Of a stretch of DNA of 64,000 nt, positions 11,716 through 24,900 are shown in pieces. The translations under genes and the position numbers were made by a program. The notes below the pieces were generated by a model that was given only the letters and a program-made list of their open reading frames with translations, was not told the origin of the DNA and did not search any database. The stretch's first letter is position 1. Each line of letters begins with the position of its first letter. Origin of the DNA: Phaseolus vulgaris (taxonomy: Eukaryota; Streptophyta; Magnoliopsida; Fabales; Fabaceae); NCBI RefSeq assembly GCF_000499845.2, contig NC_023759.2, positions 45,292,672 through 45,356,671 on the forward strand, written 5' to 3'.

Positions 11716-14700
11716 AGGTCTCTTCATTTTTTTGGAATGTCAGAGGATTGGGAAACCACAAAACTGTGGAGATGTTGCTTAGTTTACTTAACCTACATAA
11801 ACCTCTCCTGGTTTTTCTTGCTAAACCCATCATGTCGTACACTAATGCTTTCGACGTCCTTTTCAAATCTGTTAATATGCATTTGGTGGATACGTCTCCT
11901 ATTGTTAATAAAGTTGTTAAGCTTTGGTGTTTGTCGGTTCCTAATCTTGTCCAAAATTTCTTGGTTAATGATCAATTTATCTCTGTAACTTGTCGTCTGC
12001 AAGAGAAAAGTTTTAGCTTTGCAGGTGTTTATGGTGCTAACACATACTTGTCTAGACGATTTTTATGGAGGGATCTTAGTCTCTTCACAGGGCCTTGTTG
12101 TATTCTGGGAGATTTTAATGTTGTGCTCTCGGCGGATGACTGTAAAGGGGGGGGGGGGGGGGCGTGGCTCCTAATCAGGCTTCTTGTAATGAATTCCTGG
12201 ACTGGATTAATACTAATGATCTTTCTTGTATGCCTTTTACTGAATCTTGTTATACTTGGTGTAACGGAAGGAGAGGGTTGCATAGAATTCACAGAAGACT
12301 GGATAGGGCTTTATGTAATGGAGTGTATTTGGATGAATGGGAATCTTGTACTTATCAGCTTCTTGTTAAAAATTGTTCTGATCATTCCCCTATTCTTGCT
12401 AGTCTTGCTAGTAATTCTTTGCGGAAGGTTAGCAATTTTCGTTTCTTTTCGATGTGGCTTCAGGACACTTCGTGTCTAAAGCTTATTCATGATTTTGGGC
12501 TAATAAGGTTGTTGGTTGTCCTATGTTTATCTTGCAACATAAGTTAAAAAGGTTGAAACTTGAGCTCCGAGACTGGAATAAAAATTCTTTTGGTAATGTT
12601 CATAATGGAGTTCTTCTTAAGCAGGGCATCCTTCTTGGTATTCAAAAAAGCTTAGAGACTGCTAGTTTGTCTGATAGTGATGGACTTCTCTGTCAAGAAA
12701 AGATTGCTAAGGAGGAGCTTGATCATGCTCTTCACTGTCAATATTTGTTTTGGAAAGAAAGGGCTAGGATGTTATGGTTCAAGGATGGAGATCGAAATAC
12801 TGCTTTTTTTCCATGCGGTGGTCAAAAGGAGAAATAATTCTAGTGGGATTCATCGTCTACGGATTGATAATGAGGTTACAGAGGATCCTAAAATCATTGA
12901 GGATCATATTTTGGACTTTTATAAAAATCTTTATGCTGAGTCTATTTCTAATGTTCTGGATACTGATAATATGGAAGATTTTATTGGTACTTATATTCCT
13001 GCGATGGTTTCCTCTAAGGAGAATATGATGTTGATTAAATGTCCAGATTTTTCTGAAATTAAAAATGTTGTTTTTAATCTTAACAGTAATAGTGCTCTTA
13101 GTCCTGATGGTTTTGGTGGTGTTTTCTATCATTCTTGCTGGGAAATTATTGGGACAGATGTTTGCAATGTTGTTCAACAGTTTTTTAAACAAAACTGGGT
13201 TCTCCATGGAATGAACAATAATGTGGTATCTCTTATTCCAAAGGTTCAGGGTGCTGATTCCATTAAAGATTATAGGCCAATTGTTGTTGCTAATTTCAAG
13301 TTTAAGATTATTTCCAAGATACTGGCGGATAGGCTTGCACTTGTGGCTGCTAGAATCATTTCTCCTAATCAATATGGATTTGTGCAGGGTAGACAGATTC
13401 AGGATTGCATTGGTATTGCTTCTGAAGCTATTAACATGCTTTCTAAAAAGGTTAGAGGAGGTAATGTGGCTTACAAAGTTGATATTCATAAAGCTTTTGA
13501 CACTTTGAGTTGGAAGTTCTTATTATTAGTTTTAAAACGCTTTGGTTTTCACCCCTCTTTTGTCGGTTGGATTAGTACAATTCTCCGTTCAGTTATGTTT
13601 TCTATAAGAATAAGTGGTAGTTTGGTGGTTTTTTTCCTTGCAGTCGAGGGGTAAGACAAGGTGATCCATTGTCTCCTTTACTTTTCTGTCTTGCAGAGGA
13701 AGTTCTTAGTAGAGGTCTCTCTAAGCTTGTGAATGATAAGAAGATTTTAAATATGGCCAGTCCGCAAGGTTATCTCACTCCCTCTCATATTTTGTATGCT
13801 GATGACATATTTATATTTTGTAGGGGGGATATTAAGTCTCTTAGAAATTTGAGTTCTTTTCTTAAACATATGGTGATTTTTCTGGTCAATATATTAATAA
13901 CTCTAAAAGTAGTTTCTTCACCATGGATAATTCTCCAAGATTTGTCACCATAATTCAAAATATTCTTTCTTGTAGTCATGGTTGTTTGCCTTTCAATTAT
14001 TTAGGAGTGTCTATCTTTGTTGGTGCTCCAAAGTGTCGGTTTCTTCAACCTTTGGCTGATAAAGTTAAATTGAAGTTAGCATCTTGGAAAGGTAAATCTC
14101 TTAGCATGATGGGTCGAATTCAGCTGGTCAATACAGTGATTACTGGATCTCTAGCTTATAGTTTTAATATGTATAAGTGGCATGTTTCACTTATTAAGCA
14201 AGTTGAGCAGTGGTGTCGGAATTTTATTTGGACTGGTGATATTTTTAAAAAAGGTATTGCTACCGTTAATTGGGGGAAAATTTGTTCACATCTTGAGGAT
14301 GGAGGCTTGAATATTATTAATTTTCATCATGAAAATAATGCATATCTTCTTAAGCTTGCTTGGAACTTTGCTTATAGCGACAAACCTTGGTCTTTACTCT
14401 TGAAAGCCAGGGTTCTTAAATCAAAATATGAATTTAGAACGGTTTATAGATCTTCCTCTCTTTGGCCTGGAATTAAGCAATTTTATTCTACCATACTTGA
14501 CTATACTTCTTGGACTGTTGGTACAGGTTCTTTTATTAATTTCTGGAATGATAAATGGTGTTCTACTACTTCTTTAGCGAATATTGCAGGGTTATCTGAT
14601 GGTGTTAGCATTCCGGATACAGTCTCTCAATTTTGGACAGGTTGTGATTGGAATATTCCCTTATCTTTACAGCAGATGCCTCATTTTTTTAATCATATCA

Positions 14701-15916
14701 TGATTAGAGAGGAACAGGATATTCCTAATTGGATTCTAAATGAGTCTGGTCGTTTCACTCTTAAATCGGCTAGGACTTTTTTCTTGGAACCAGGAGTTCC
14801 AGGTGGTTGGGGTAAATTCATTTGGTCTTCATCTATTCCGCCTTCCAAAACTCTAGTACTCTGGAAAAAATTTCATGGGCGACTTCCTACAGATCAACAT
14901 ATTCAGAATAAGGGTTTGCATATATGTTCTATGTGTTCGCTTTGTGAAAAGCAAGAGGAATCTATTCAACATCTATTTTTTTGAATGTTCTAACGCACTG
15001 CATATTTGGAGTTGGGTTCGACAAATTTTTCTTACTTCTCATTTCTCTAATAAGGATTATCTACTTTCTTTTATTAAGAGTGATGGTAGTCCTTTGGTTA
15101 AATTGATTAAGCTTGCGGTGATAACCTTTTCTATATGGATGATATGGCGTATGAGGAATTATGCTAGATTTCAGGATAAGATTGGGGTTTCTAAGGCTAT
15201 TTCGATAATTAAAGATTTAACTTGTCTAGTGGGAAATTCGTCTAAAGCTTCAATGAAGAATAATATGTTGGACTTCAACGTGATTAAGTTTTTCGGTATT
15301 AAGACTCGTAGTGGTAAAGTTCTTCGTCCTCTTCCTATTAGATGGGATTTTCCTTCACCAGGCTGGGTCCAAATTAATACTGATGGGGCTGCTAGGGGTA
15401 TCCTGGTATTGCTACTTGTGGAGGTATTTTTCGTGGAAGTATGGGAGAATTTATTGGTGCTTTTTCAGCGTTTCTTGAAGTTCAAACTGCTTTGGTTGCT
15501 GAGTTTTATGGAGTTATACATGCTATGGAGGAAGCTCAAAAATGGGGCTTACTAATGTCTGGCTTGAATGTGATTCTGCCTTGGTTTGTGTTGCGTTTAC
15601 TACTAGGACTAATGTTCCGTGGATGCTTCAGAATCGATGGAATACTTGTCTTAATTTTTGTGGGACAATCAGGTTTAGGGTAACTCATATTTTTCGTGAA
15701 GGGAATGCGTGTGCTGATAAGTTGGTTAATTTAGGATTTATTCATAGAGAATCATTTCATTGGTATAATAGACTCTCAGCTAGTCTGTTCTTAGAATTCT
15801 TTATGAATAGGTATAATCTACCTATGTATCGTTTGTGTGAACATATGGGTTTTGGTCTAGTCCCCCCATATTTTTGTATTTTTTTCCTTTTTTTTAATAA
15901 TTTTTTTTTCATGTGA
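11712..15916 (+). pseudogene. LINE ORF2: endonuclease, reverse transcriptase, RNase H, frameshifted
   Basis: ATG at 11712 opens an endonuclease (WNVRGLG, later ILGDFN and SDHSPIL). Reverse transcriptase follows: DYRPI, the QGRQIQD region, VDIHKAFDTLSW, GVRQGDPLSPLLF and the catalytic LYADD near 13796. A zf-RVT-like Cys/His stretch lies near 14920-14970. RNase H begins at WVQINTDGAA (about 15367) and keeps the LECDSALV and EGNACADKL segments. The reading frame changes about eight times: near 12150 (G run), 12495, 12804 (T run), 13630, 13864 (A run), 14975 (T run), 15392 and 15545. Between shifts the frame is open. In the endonuclease the usual Glu of the xxEP motif is Lys38 (codon at 11823). 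As read it cannot make an active protein. Confidence 0.9.
12147..12162 (+). repeat. 16-base G homopolymer
   Basis: Sixteen consecutive G lie inside the endonuclease coding region of ORF2, at the point where the frame breaks. The flanking protein frames join if the run were 14 or 17 long. Such a run is rare in this AT-rich DNA and is hard to sequence correctly. Confidence 0.9.
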
Positions 15917-16098
15917 TGGTAGATGATTGTTGTTACTTGAGGTGTCAGCTTAGCTGAGATGTCAAGTTGCATAGTGATGCCTAACACAAAAACTTTATAA
16001 AAAAATAAAAAAAAGTAACAACAATCATATGTCATCACATGAAAAAAAATATTATTAAAAAAAATACAAAAATATGAGGATACTAAACCAAAACTCAT
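15845..16098. repeat. foldback inverted repeat at the LINE 3' end
   Basis: Arm 15845-15937 (93 b) matches the reverse complement of arm 16014-16098 (85 b). The differences are mainly T-run lengths and about ten substitutions. The arms share GGTTTTGGT(C/T)TAGT at the outer end and ATGATTGTTGTTACT at the inner end. The 76-base loop contains the segment complementary to the left end of the element (15937-15984) and an A-rich stretch at about 15995-16013. It may be a MITE-like foldback inserted in, or captured by, the LINE 3' UTR, or the inverted tail of a second LINE copy. Confidence 0.8.
15937..15984 (-). repeat. right arm of the 48-bp inverted repeat joining the LINE ends
   Basis: Partner of 9487-9534, 40 of 48 identical without gaps. 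It lies in the loop of the 3' foldback. Confidence 0.8.
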
Positions 16099-16104
16099 TA
16101 CTTT

Positions 16105-16122
16105 AAAAATTACTTAAATTAT
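16105..16122. repeat. 18-bp direct repeat, right target site duplication of the LINE
   Basis: Perfect copy of 9452-9469. It lies seven bases beyond the right arm of the foldback. Confidence 0.7.
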
Positions 16123-18140
16123 TCTAATAATATTTCTTCCCTTTTTCACACATTCACCTTTTTAATTTATTTAAAATATTTTTTAGTTTTTTCTATAATT
16201 TTGAACTTCTGTTTTGCGTACGCCACTTATAGTATCATATTTTATTTTTCAATTTCACATTCAAGCAGTATATCTTCAATGCTATTTATGATAGACTTAT
16301 GAATCATCACTCATTATTCCCGATCTATTATAATATAAAATAATTACACTTTTTTTTATAAATCACTATATGTTATTTTATTTATTAACTAATCTAACTA
16401 AACACTTTAAATTCAATTAACTAACTTACATCTAACTTAGAAGTTAAATTTATCAAGAACCTTTTCAAATCTTAATCCTGAGTGACTCATTTAATTAAAC
16501 TGAAATCATTTTTCCACTAAAGTTCAAAGTTTTAACTGATTAATGTATAAAATCAAAGTATTTTTTGTTACCAAGAATCAGTATTTCTCATATTTTTTGG
16601 ATTTGATCAAAGTTTTAAAAATTTAATCATTGAGTGATCTGAACATAAAATAATTATTTAAAATAACTATACAACAATTTAAGGTAAACTTGCATGGACT
16701 AGAAAATAATTTAATCATGATTCGAGTATTGGTAACAAAAGAAAAACACTCTTACACTATTATATTATTTAAATCTATTTTAATAAGTGTTACACATTTT
16801 TATCCCAATTTATTATCACGATTGTAATCTACCTGCGGTGTAACTGTAAACAACATACTATGTTAGTTAGAATTAAAACTAACATAAAAAATACTTAATA
16901 TAGTTTTATAATAACTTATTTTGATGGTTGTAATTGACGAGTCACAATGAATTAGACAATACTATTTATTATGTCAGTTAAAATATTATCCTAAATTTTT
17001 GCATTCAGTAATACTTGTCATCTATTTTTTTCAGGTAACATTGTGCTTCTTAATGAAATTGAGATTATTTTTCTTGTTGAAGATGTGATTATTTTTTCTG
17101 TGGAAGATGTGATTTTATTGAAAATATTTAAATATAACTTTCTTTAATATTTTGGAAATGGTATGGTGATCCAACAACCCTAATTTTATCTCTTCACCAA
17201 AGATAGACAGTTACATTGAGATTATAGATCCTTTAAACTCATAAACACATCCGTAATGAGTTATTGTGTTGTAATGCTGTAAATTTGTGATTAAAAAATA
17301 AAAGTAACACTAAAAAAATAAAATAAAAACTAAAATAGTTAAAATATGGATAGTTAATTAAATTGATATATATGTTTTACTAATAACAAAAATTACTTTA
17401 AATATTAATAAATTTTTGTAGTTTTAAAATAATATTTAATTATATTAATATAATTATTTTTATTTTTATTTATACAATTAAGTTTTATTTAATGGTTATT
17501 TTAATGTCTGATAAAGCGTGTCATTTTCATTCATATTAAAATCTCATAGTATGAAAAGTATGGTGATCAAAATGTATGAATTTTGTTTTCACTATTGTAA
17601 AACTAAAATAAAATTTGAAAAAAAAATTAATTACATGATAATTTACTTGAATATGTAGGAACTAATTGAAAAAAAATAAGAGAAGACAAAATGTTGTAGC
17701 AACTGATTGAACGCAATTGCACAAAATTGTAAAATTGATATTATTCATTTTGATTTACTCAATCATATATATATAATAAAATTAAAATTACTGAAAACTA
17801 TAAAATAAGAATATTAATATACATGTAAACTGACCACTAATACAATATAATATAATAGTAAAATAGTTTAAGGGTAATAAAATCAGAATTAATAATAATA
17901 AAATTTGAATTAATAACCAACCGATTAGAGAATAATTATATTAGAACTTGAATAAATTTAATTAATTTGAACTAATACAAATGATTTGAAATATATAAAT
18001 TATTTAAATTATTATTTACAAATATTTTATTTAAATTATTTTTAAATATTATAAGTTATATAGTCTAATTTAGTTTAATAATAATTCGGTTTTTAAAAAC
18101 TAAATTAATACAATTTATTTTTAAAAAATTAAAGTAATAA

Positions 18141-18164
18141 AATTTAGTTTTTAAAAACTAAATT
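18141..18164. repeat. 24-bp perfect palindrome
   Basis: The 24 bases equal their own reverse complement (outer AATTTAG, centre TTTTTAAAAA). A partial copy lies about 55 bases upstream. The composition is A/T-rich, so the significance is modest. Confidence 0.8.
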
Positions 18165-19870
18165 AAAACAATAAATTCAGTACACTATTTTTAAATAATT
18201 TAAGTTTTTATTACCATTCAATTTAGTTAAATTGACTTCATAATTTTTTTTAAAGATCCCTTTCTATTACTATGGCTTAATAATTCACCAAATGGTTCAT
18301 TTAAAAATGGAGTTGTTAAACGAAAGTAATACAAGTTTTTAAAATAGTGAATGAGGAAGCAAGTCTTGTAAGCATTGTAATTGAAAAAATGAAAGGAAAG
18401 GTAGATAGGGAGAGATTTTTAGAAAGTAAGAGCTGATCCCAAGAAAGCTATGCCCTTCTTAGCATCTATTAAGAATCTGTTTCTATAAGACAATGATCTA
18501 TGCATCAATAAACTTTCTGAAAAGGAAAAAACATGGATGGTGATCTTTCAACTCATGCTGACTGTGACTTCTGCATCAGAGTTGAGACTCTCACAAATTT
18601 TATCTTCCTCAATTGCTCTTCAATACAAATCTCATTCACTAAACAACAATATGCTATACACAATAAAGTGCCTTTTGCTTTTAAATACACTGTCAGAATC
18701 ATACTTAAACGATATCATATTTCTTTCTTTTTTTAAAAAAAAAAATTACACTCTTTGGTATATAAACACTAAATTTTGTATGAAATAATATTTATTAAAA
18801 TTAATATTATAAAATATTTTTATCTCGCTTTTACTAGTAACATTCTTAAAATAAGATTTTGGTAAATTAAAATTTTAGAGGAAAAGAAATTTAAAAAGAG
18901 ACTTACTTAATATTGAGTCATCACATTTAAGATATTTCTCTGCATGAAAATGAAATTTACTAATAACACAGAAGAAGAAACAAGTTCCTTCATGGGGAAC
19001 TCAATTCATCTATAACTTTTATTGGGCTTGTAGGTTGTACGACAGTCCAAACAGATTAAATTGGCCCGTTTAAAGTCTGACACTGGACAATGGGACATAA
19101 GTCTCTGTCAACTTTCCAACCTTTGTTCTTCCTTTTCAAAAACAAATACTTCTTCCAATAAATATTAGACAAGAAAATATAGCTTCATCTTTTAATTTTA
19201 TTTTTATTTTTAATTTTTACACAATATCTTTACTGTTCGTACTCTCATTTGAAGTTGTTGTTGGATGGTTTTACAACTAAGGAAAATGCACGAACAAAAG
19301 TTAGAGCACAGATTTAAACCAAAAGGAAATTAAAAGATGAAATTAGAATAATTTTATTATTTATCCTTTTCTGCAATGACAAATAGAAATTAACTATATC
19401 TCATAGCCATGAGAAAAATATCAATTAAAAAGAGTGATTCACTATGATAACAAGCCACAATATACGAATAAAGTTTCATTATTATTTTCTTTTGTCTCTA
19501 AAATGTTATATACTTTTATTTTTAGTTTTTAATAAAAAAAATTCTGCAGTTGTCAGAGTTACTGGACATTTTCTTTTCTTTTCTATTAACGTAATTAACG
19601 GTATTAGTTTATTTGATGATGTAACAAATTATATTGATATAATTATAACTAATGTTATTTAAGAATATGTGGAGATAATTATATTTTTAATCTCTCATCA
19701 ACTTAGTTTGAATATCTTTGAAATGAGTTCAGGAATAGAAAATTTTAACTTAAAAGCAATAGATAGGGTTTTTTTCCTTCAAAACATTGGACTTAATTTA
19801 TTTTAATGAAATCTAAACTTCTTTATTAATAGATATTTTTATATATGGGTTTGGATAAATTATAGAAAGA

Positions 19871-19999
19871 TGTATTAAGAAGTGGTCTTTAAGCCGGACT
19901 CAACCTTATAAAACCAATTCATGAGGGTGAGGTTTGCACCTACTTATATACAATAAATTGTCTTATTCTTAATCTTTAGTCGATATGGGATCTCCAACA
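19871..19999 (-). mobile_element. small LTR-like repeat fragment (TG...CA)
   Basis: Read on the minus strand it starts TGTTGGAGATCCCATATCGAC, passes through a TATATAAG motif and a CTCACC segment, and ends CTTCTTAATACA. I recognise this pattern from memory as a short dispersed LTR/TRIM-like repeat of legumes; no search was run. No target duplication is visible (AAAGA against ATTTC), so it is a solo or rearranged copy. Confidence 0.45.
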
Positions 20000-21866
20000 A
20001 TTTCAAAACCCTTAACCAGTTTCATCATCAAGTCACATGTATTATAATAAATATCGAGGTTAATATTTTTACTTTGTTTTTATAATCATTGTTATCAGCA
20101 ATTTATTATTTATCCAAATGGTAATTAATTGAAAAAAAAGTTATATTATGCATCATTTTCCATGGGAGCGTATGTGAGTGATGGGATTATTACTTGTTTG
20201 TGTGGGTTGTTTATTTTATGAAGAATTTGGCAGCTTTTAACAATGGCAACATTAATGTACAGATTTTGATGTTATCCCATGGCTTATTATTTGAACATCT
20301 TAAGTTGAGTTAGGGCAAGACAATGATGTGACCAGTTGGGGACCCAAAGCACTAATATAGGTATGATTAAAGATTCCCATCACACTCTTGGCCAATAAGA
20401 GGGATAATATACTAATCTCCATCTCATACTTTACATCTTCATTGCTTCCTATATCATATTCCACATAGAACGTCTAATCTTTCACTCACCAACAAAAACT
20501 TCATACTTCACAACCACACAAAAAAGAGAGAGGCCAAGCTCCAAATATTTGTCATCATGTTCCTCACTACAACATTTAAAAGGATTGTGGAAAAGTATAT
20601 TTATTAAAATTTTATTTTGAATTCAAGTATGGATTAAAAATGGGAGGAGTGTGTGGTATATACACATTGGTGATCAAATGTAAGAGACGTAATTTATACA
20701 AGTATTTTTTTTATTAATAATAAATAAATAAAATATTTTAAAAGTGTGTTAACTCTTATACAAAATTAGAAGAATCTATTCATTATCCTGTTATAACAAC
20801 TTCCCAAAAACCTAGAATGTGGTACAAGTATATGTAGGGCTTATAACTTATAACATCATACAAGTGGATGCTGTCGTTTTGAATCTATAACTTATTATGT
20901 ACTGCTTATAGGAAAAAGCATGTGAAAACTACCAAAGAGACAAAAGACAACACTTCGGTACAAAATGTTAGAAAGCAGTTCCAAACATATGTTACGCAAA
21001 GGAAACTTTTCTCGTGTCTCTGTTATTTTTATAAGCTCATGATATTCTGCATTGGGAGGTGTCCATTGTAACATGTTTCGTGATCATTTTAATCATTTCC
21101 TCCTACACAAAAACAATAAAATAATGATTACCATGGGTTAAAACAGGAATGTGATTTAACATCAGCATATTACAATAGATGTGAAGTTGATATATGTATA
21201 TGTTATAAGATAACATAAACATAAAACCAAATAATTAATTTCTATTAAGGGGCTGACAAGGACGTAACAACTTTGGTTGATTAATATCTAAGACGATTCC
21301 AACTCAATCTAGCAATAAAATAAAAAAAATGCACCACATAAATCATAGTTCTGTTTAAACTTTCTTTAAAATACATTGCAAAGAAAAGTATTAGATCATA
21401 ATAAATAGAGTTTTTTTATAAGTAAAAAATAAATAAAACGAGATATTTCAGGTATCATAATTTTTCTCATACATTTTAGAATATTCTAACTTTTATATAA
21501 AAAGTGATTAAGTCAACTTATTCAACATCTAACCTACAAATATTTATCAGATTTTATAAACCACCAAACAAATTTTTAAGAATGAAAATAAATAAAAAGA
21601 AATAGTAAATCACATCAAAATCATAAAAAAATAGTAAAATTTATTTAATGACACTAAATAAAGTCATTAAATAAAAACCAATTTTAGAGAATAAAAATAA
21701 TTAGTTAATATAGTGATTAAATTAGAGACATTTTGAATACTAAAAAGAATTTGATTTTTAAATTAATTTCTATTATTATTAAATAATTTCTATATTAATA
21801 TTTAATTAGATAAAAAAAATTATTACCAAATTTAGAATTTAAATAATTAGAATTTAAAATTTAAAT

Positions 21867-21910
21867 AATTGGAATGACTGTAATTAATAATTAGAATGAC
21901 TGTAATTAAT
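21867..21910. repeat. 22-bp tandem duplication
   Basis: Two adjacent 22-base units differ at one base (AATTGGAATGACTG... and AATTAGAATGACTG...). Confidence 0.85.
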
Positions 21911-24900
21911 AACTTTCTTTCTACAACTAACACAATAATACTATTATTCAGACAGAACTTTCCATGCTTTTTAGAAGTTCTAAAATGGTAGAAATTTCTT
22001 CTCTGTAAATTTCACTGTCACCAGCAGATTGTTATGCCATGAGTCCCTCTAAAAAAATAGTAGCACTTCATTTTAATAGTATACCTTCAAATTTTATGTT
22101 GTTCTCACCCTTATGTTACTTTCAACTCTTAACATAGTTTTTTTTTTTTTCTTGCTCTCTTTCTTCAAGAGAGAAAGAGTGTGTATGAAACAGATGTAAT
22201 TTATTTTTCTTGGTCTCTTTCTTAAAGAAGAATTTTTACTCGGAAAAACAAACGAAAACAAAAACATCTTAAATGATGATGTTGACCCGGAATTGAATTG
22301 TTGTCGATAGCTGATGGTAAATGTTAGTAATATTTTTGTCAGCAAACGAAGTGTAATAATAGCTTCACACTGATGCCACCCTGCCTAGTACTAAGTAGCA
22401 ATCTTTGCTCCTAGCCCTGTCACCAATTAAAATACATAAAACCAAGAAAATATATAATTAACAAATTAACGTTCAAATCCTATCTTATACAAGAACTACG
22501 CACTGTATATGAATTCACATTTGATATGTTTCTTTGCAAACTGTAAGTAAGATTGAGGAATAAATGAATGAGTTTCTTTTCTTTTTGTTTTTTGTCAAAA
22601 TCCAAATGCCAACTCATAAAGCAGATAGCAGACCAACGTCTCTTTTAAACTTTTTCAGCTCTCACTGTTGTGAAGTTCCAGTTAGAAGGTGTTCCCCATT
22701 ATCAGAAAGAAGATAAACTCATTAACTTTGTCATTATGTCTGCTAAATCATGCTATCTCTCCACCTTATCAAAGATCAACATGATACTATTGATAGGATA
22801 AAGAAGGTTTCTCATGCAAATTTATATACATTTTTTCTCTTTAATCATCTAAGACGTCTTTGAAGATAAAACCTTAACGAAATTTTAAGTTTCAAAATAA
22901 ATAATAACTCAAATACGATAGTTGATTGTACATATTTGAAAGAGAAATAAATGTTTGATTATGTAAAAAAAAGTTATGACTGAAAGCAAATGTTTATAGA
23001 ATAATTAAATACTGTAAATAATAAAGATGTAATGTGAGATAAATAAAGTCGTTTTTATTTTATATATAAAAAGTAGTTTTGTTCTGTTTTTTCCGTCTAA
23101 CAATGGATAGAACATAACAGTGTACAAGACTGTTTTCCAAAACTCTTCTTCCTTACCTTTCTATGCTCAATTAAATGATGGAAAGAGTACTTATTTTCAG
23201 TCCCTCCTTGATATTGTCACTTATCCACCACAGGTTCTTTAATATTTTTAAAAAAACTTTATCTAACCATATTCTCAGTACAAGAAAGTAATATCAATTA
23301 GACACAAACAACTCTTGAGCTTTTGCCAATAGTTCATAACATGATATCAGAAGTTTTAGGACTATGTTATTTAGAGTTAATTCTTATAGAATTAAAATAC
23401 GTAAAATTCAATACAAAGCAAGATGGATCTGCATATTATTCGTGCTTTAGTCCTAAAGACTATTGTGTGTCAGAATATTAAACATCAAATCAGATAAAAG
23501 GCTTAAAGTATGTATATGGTAGTAGATAAGCATAATTTGATTGAACATGAGGGAAACATTTGCCTTAAAAAGCAGCAAACACGTAGTTTATCATGACAAC
23601 CATTATTTGAAGACTGAGTTGGACATCTTGCTAACTTAGTTACAAACCTTTATCACAGATTGAGGTGTGGTCTGGTACTTGCTTTCGATTTGTCAAAAAA
23701 TTTAAACTTAAATTAAAATAAGTAATTATAATAATAAAATAATTATAATTCAGTTGATAATTTATAGTGAGATTGAAATAAAATGAATAGTTAATTTATA
23801 CTGATATATTTGTATTTAACTATCAAAATTAAATGATTTTAACAACGAAATTAAATTGATCTTTGTAAACAAATTTAAAAATCAAAATCAATCATTAATT
23901 TACATAAATTTAACAATCAAAATCAAATCAATCACGAATTTAACGATTAAAATCAACTTGATAATTATTTTGTATTGTTAACTATCAAAATTAAATTGAT
24001 TGTTATTTGATTTATAATTTGTGACAAGTTTATTTCGATTGTTGAAATTTTAGTAAATAATTTTTTAGTACATGTTAATGGTCAATTTAATTGTAAAAGG
24101 TATTGTTCGTATTACGAAATAGAACTGAATAAAAAAGAATAAAATAGTAAAATAAAAATAAAAAATATGAAAATAAATATATTTTTTTTTATTAAAATCA
24201 AAACAAATAGTTTGAATATATATAAGTACGGCAGTTATTATAGGTTTAAGTAAAAAAGAAAAAAATCAATAATTAAATAATAGAATCATAACACACAGAC
24301 AAAATAAAGATGGTTTACCTCTATAAAAAAAACAAGTGATATCCGTATCTTTAATAGTAGCACAAAGCTTTAAAAAAAGTTATTATTTCTGGATTGAACT
24401 ATGAGAAAAGTGCTTCTAAAATATCTGCATCTATGTCCCTCTTTGACAACTTAGAACAAGCAAGGGAAAGCAAGAACCCAACTTTTTGTTAAAAAATATT
24501 ATTATCTTTTTTATATCTGTGAAGCAAGAAGACCCATTTTCAGAATTTTCCCGTTCAAGAAATTTCATCAATTCTTATCCAATTGACTCGTTTTTATGTG
24601 TTTATAAATAATCACATTCTTTATTAACTAAAAACAATATTGGTAACTTAGATATTTTAAAATACAATAGGCATTGACTTTTATGGGAAAACGGGTTGTT
24701 TCTGATAAGTAATTTCTGCAAGCCATGTTTTTGTGAAGATGGAAAGAATTGTTCTTTAAAGTGTGAATTAATGAAATGTAATGGTTAATTAATGGAGAAA
24801 ATAAATATTTTCTCTAGAAGGTTTAAATGCAGGCTGACTTTTACCACCCATAGGAGCCTACCTCCATAGAAAGGTTTAAATACAAATTAAAACAGCCTGC

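Larger units (their letters stand above)
9470..16104 (+). mobile_element. near full-length L1-type LINE with RNase H
   Basis: The element carries, in order, a GC-rich 5' leader with tandem monomers (from 9621), ORF1 (about 10105-11715), ORF2 (11712-15916) and an A/T-rich 3' UTR. ORF2 has an apurinic endonuclease, a reverse transcriptase with an LYADD box, and a C-terminal RNase H. Perfect 18-bp direct repeats flank it. Both ORFs are broken by frameshifts, so it is not autonomous as read. The exact outer limits are inferred from the direct repeats; the core from about 9620 to 16013 is certain. Odd points are the complementary outer ends (9487-9534 with 15937-15984) and the foldback at 15845-16098. 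Confidence 0.85.
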
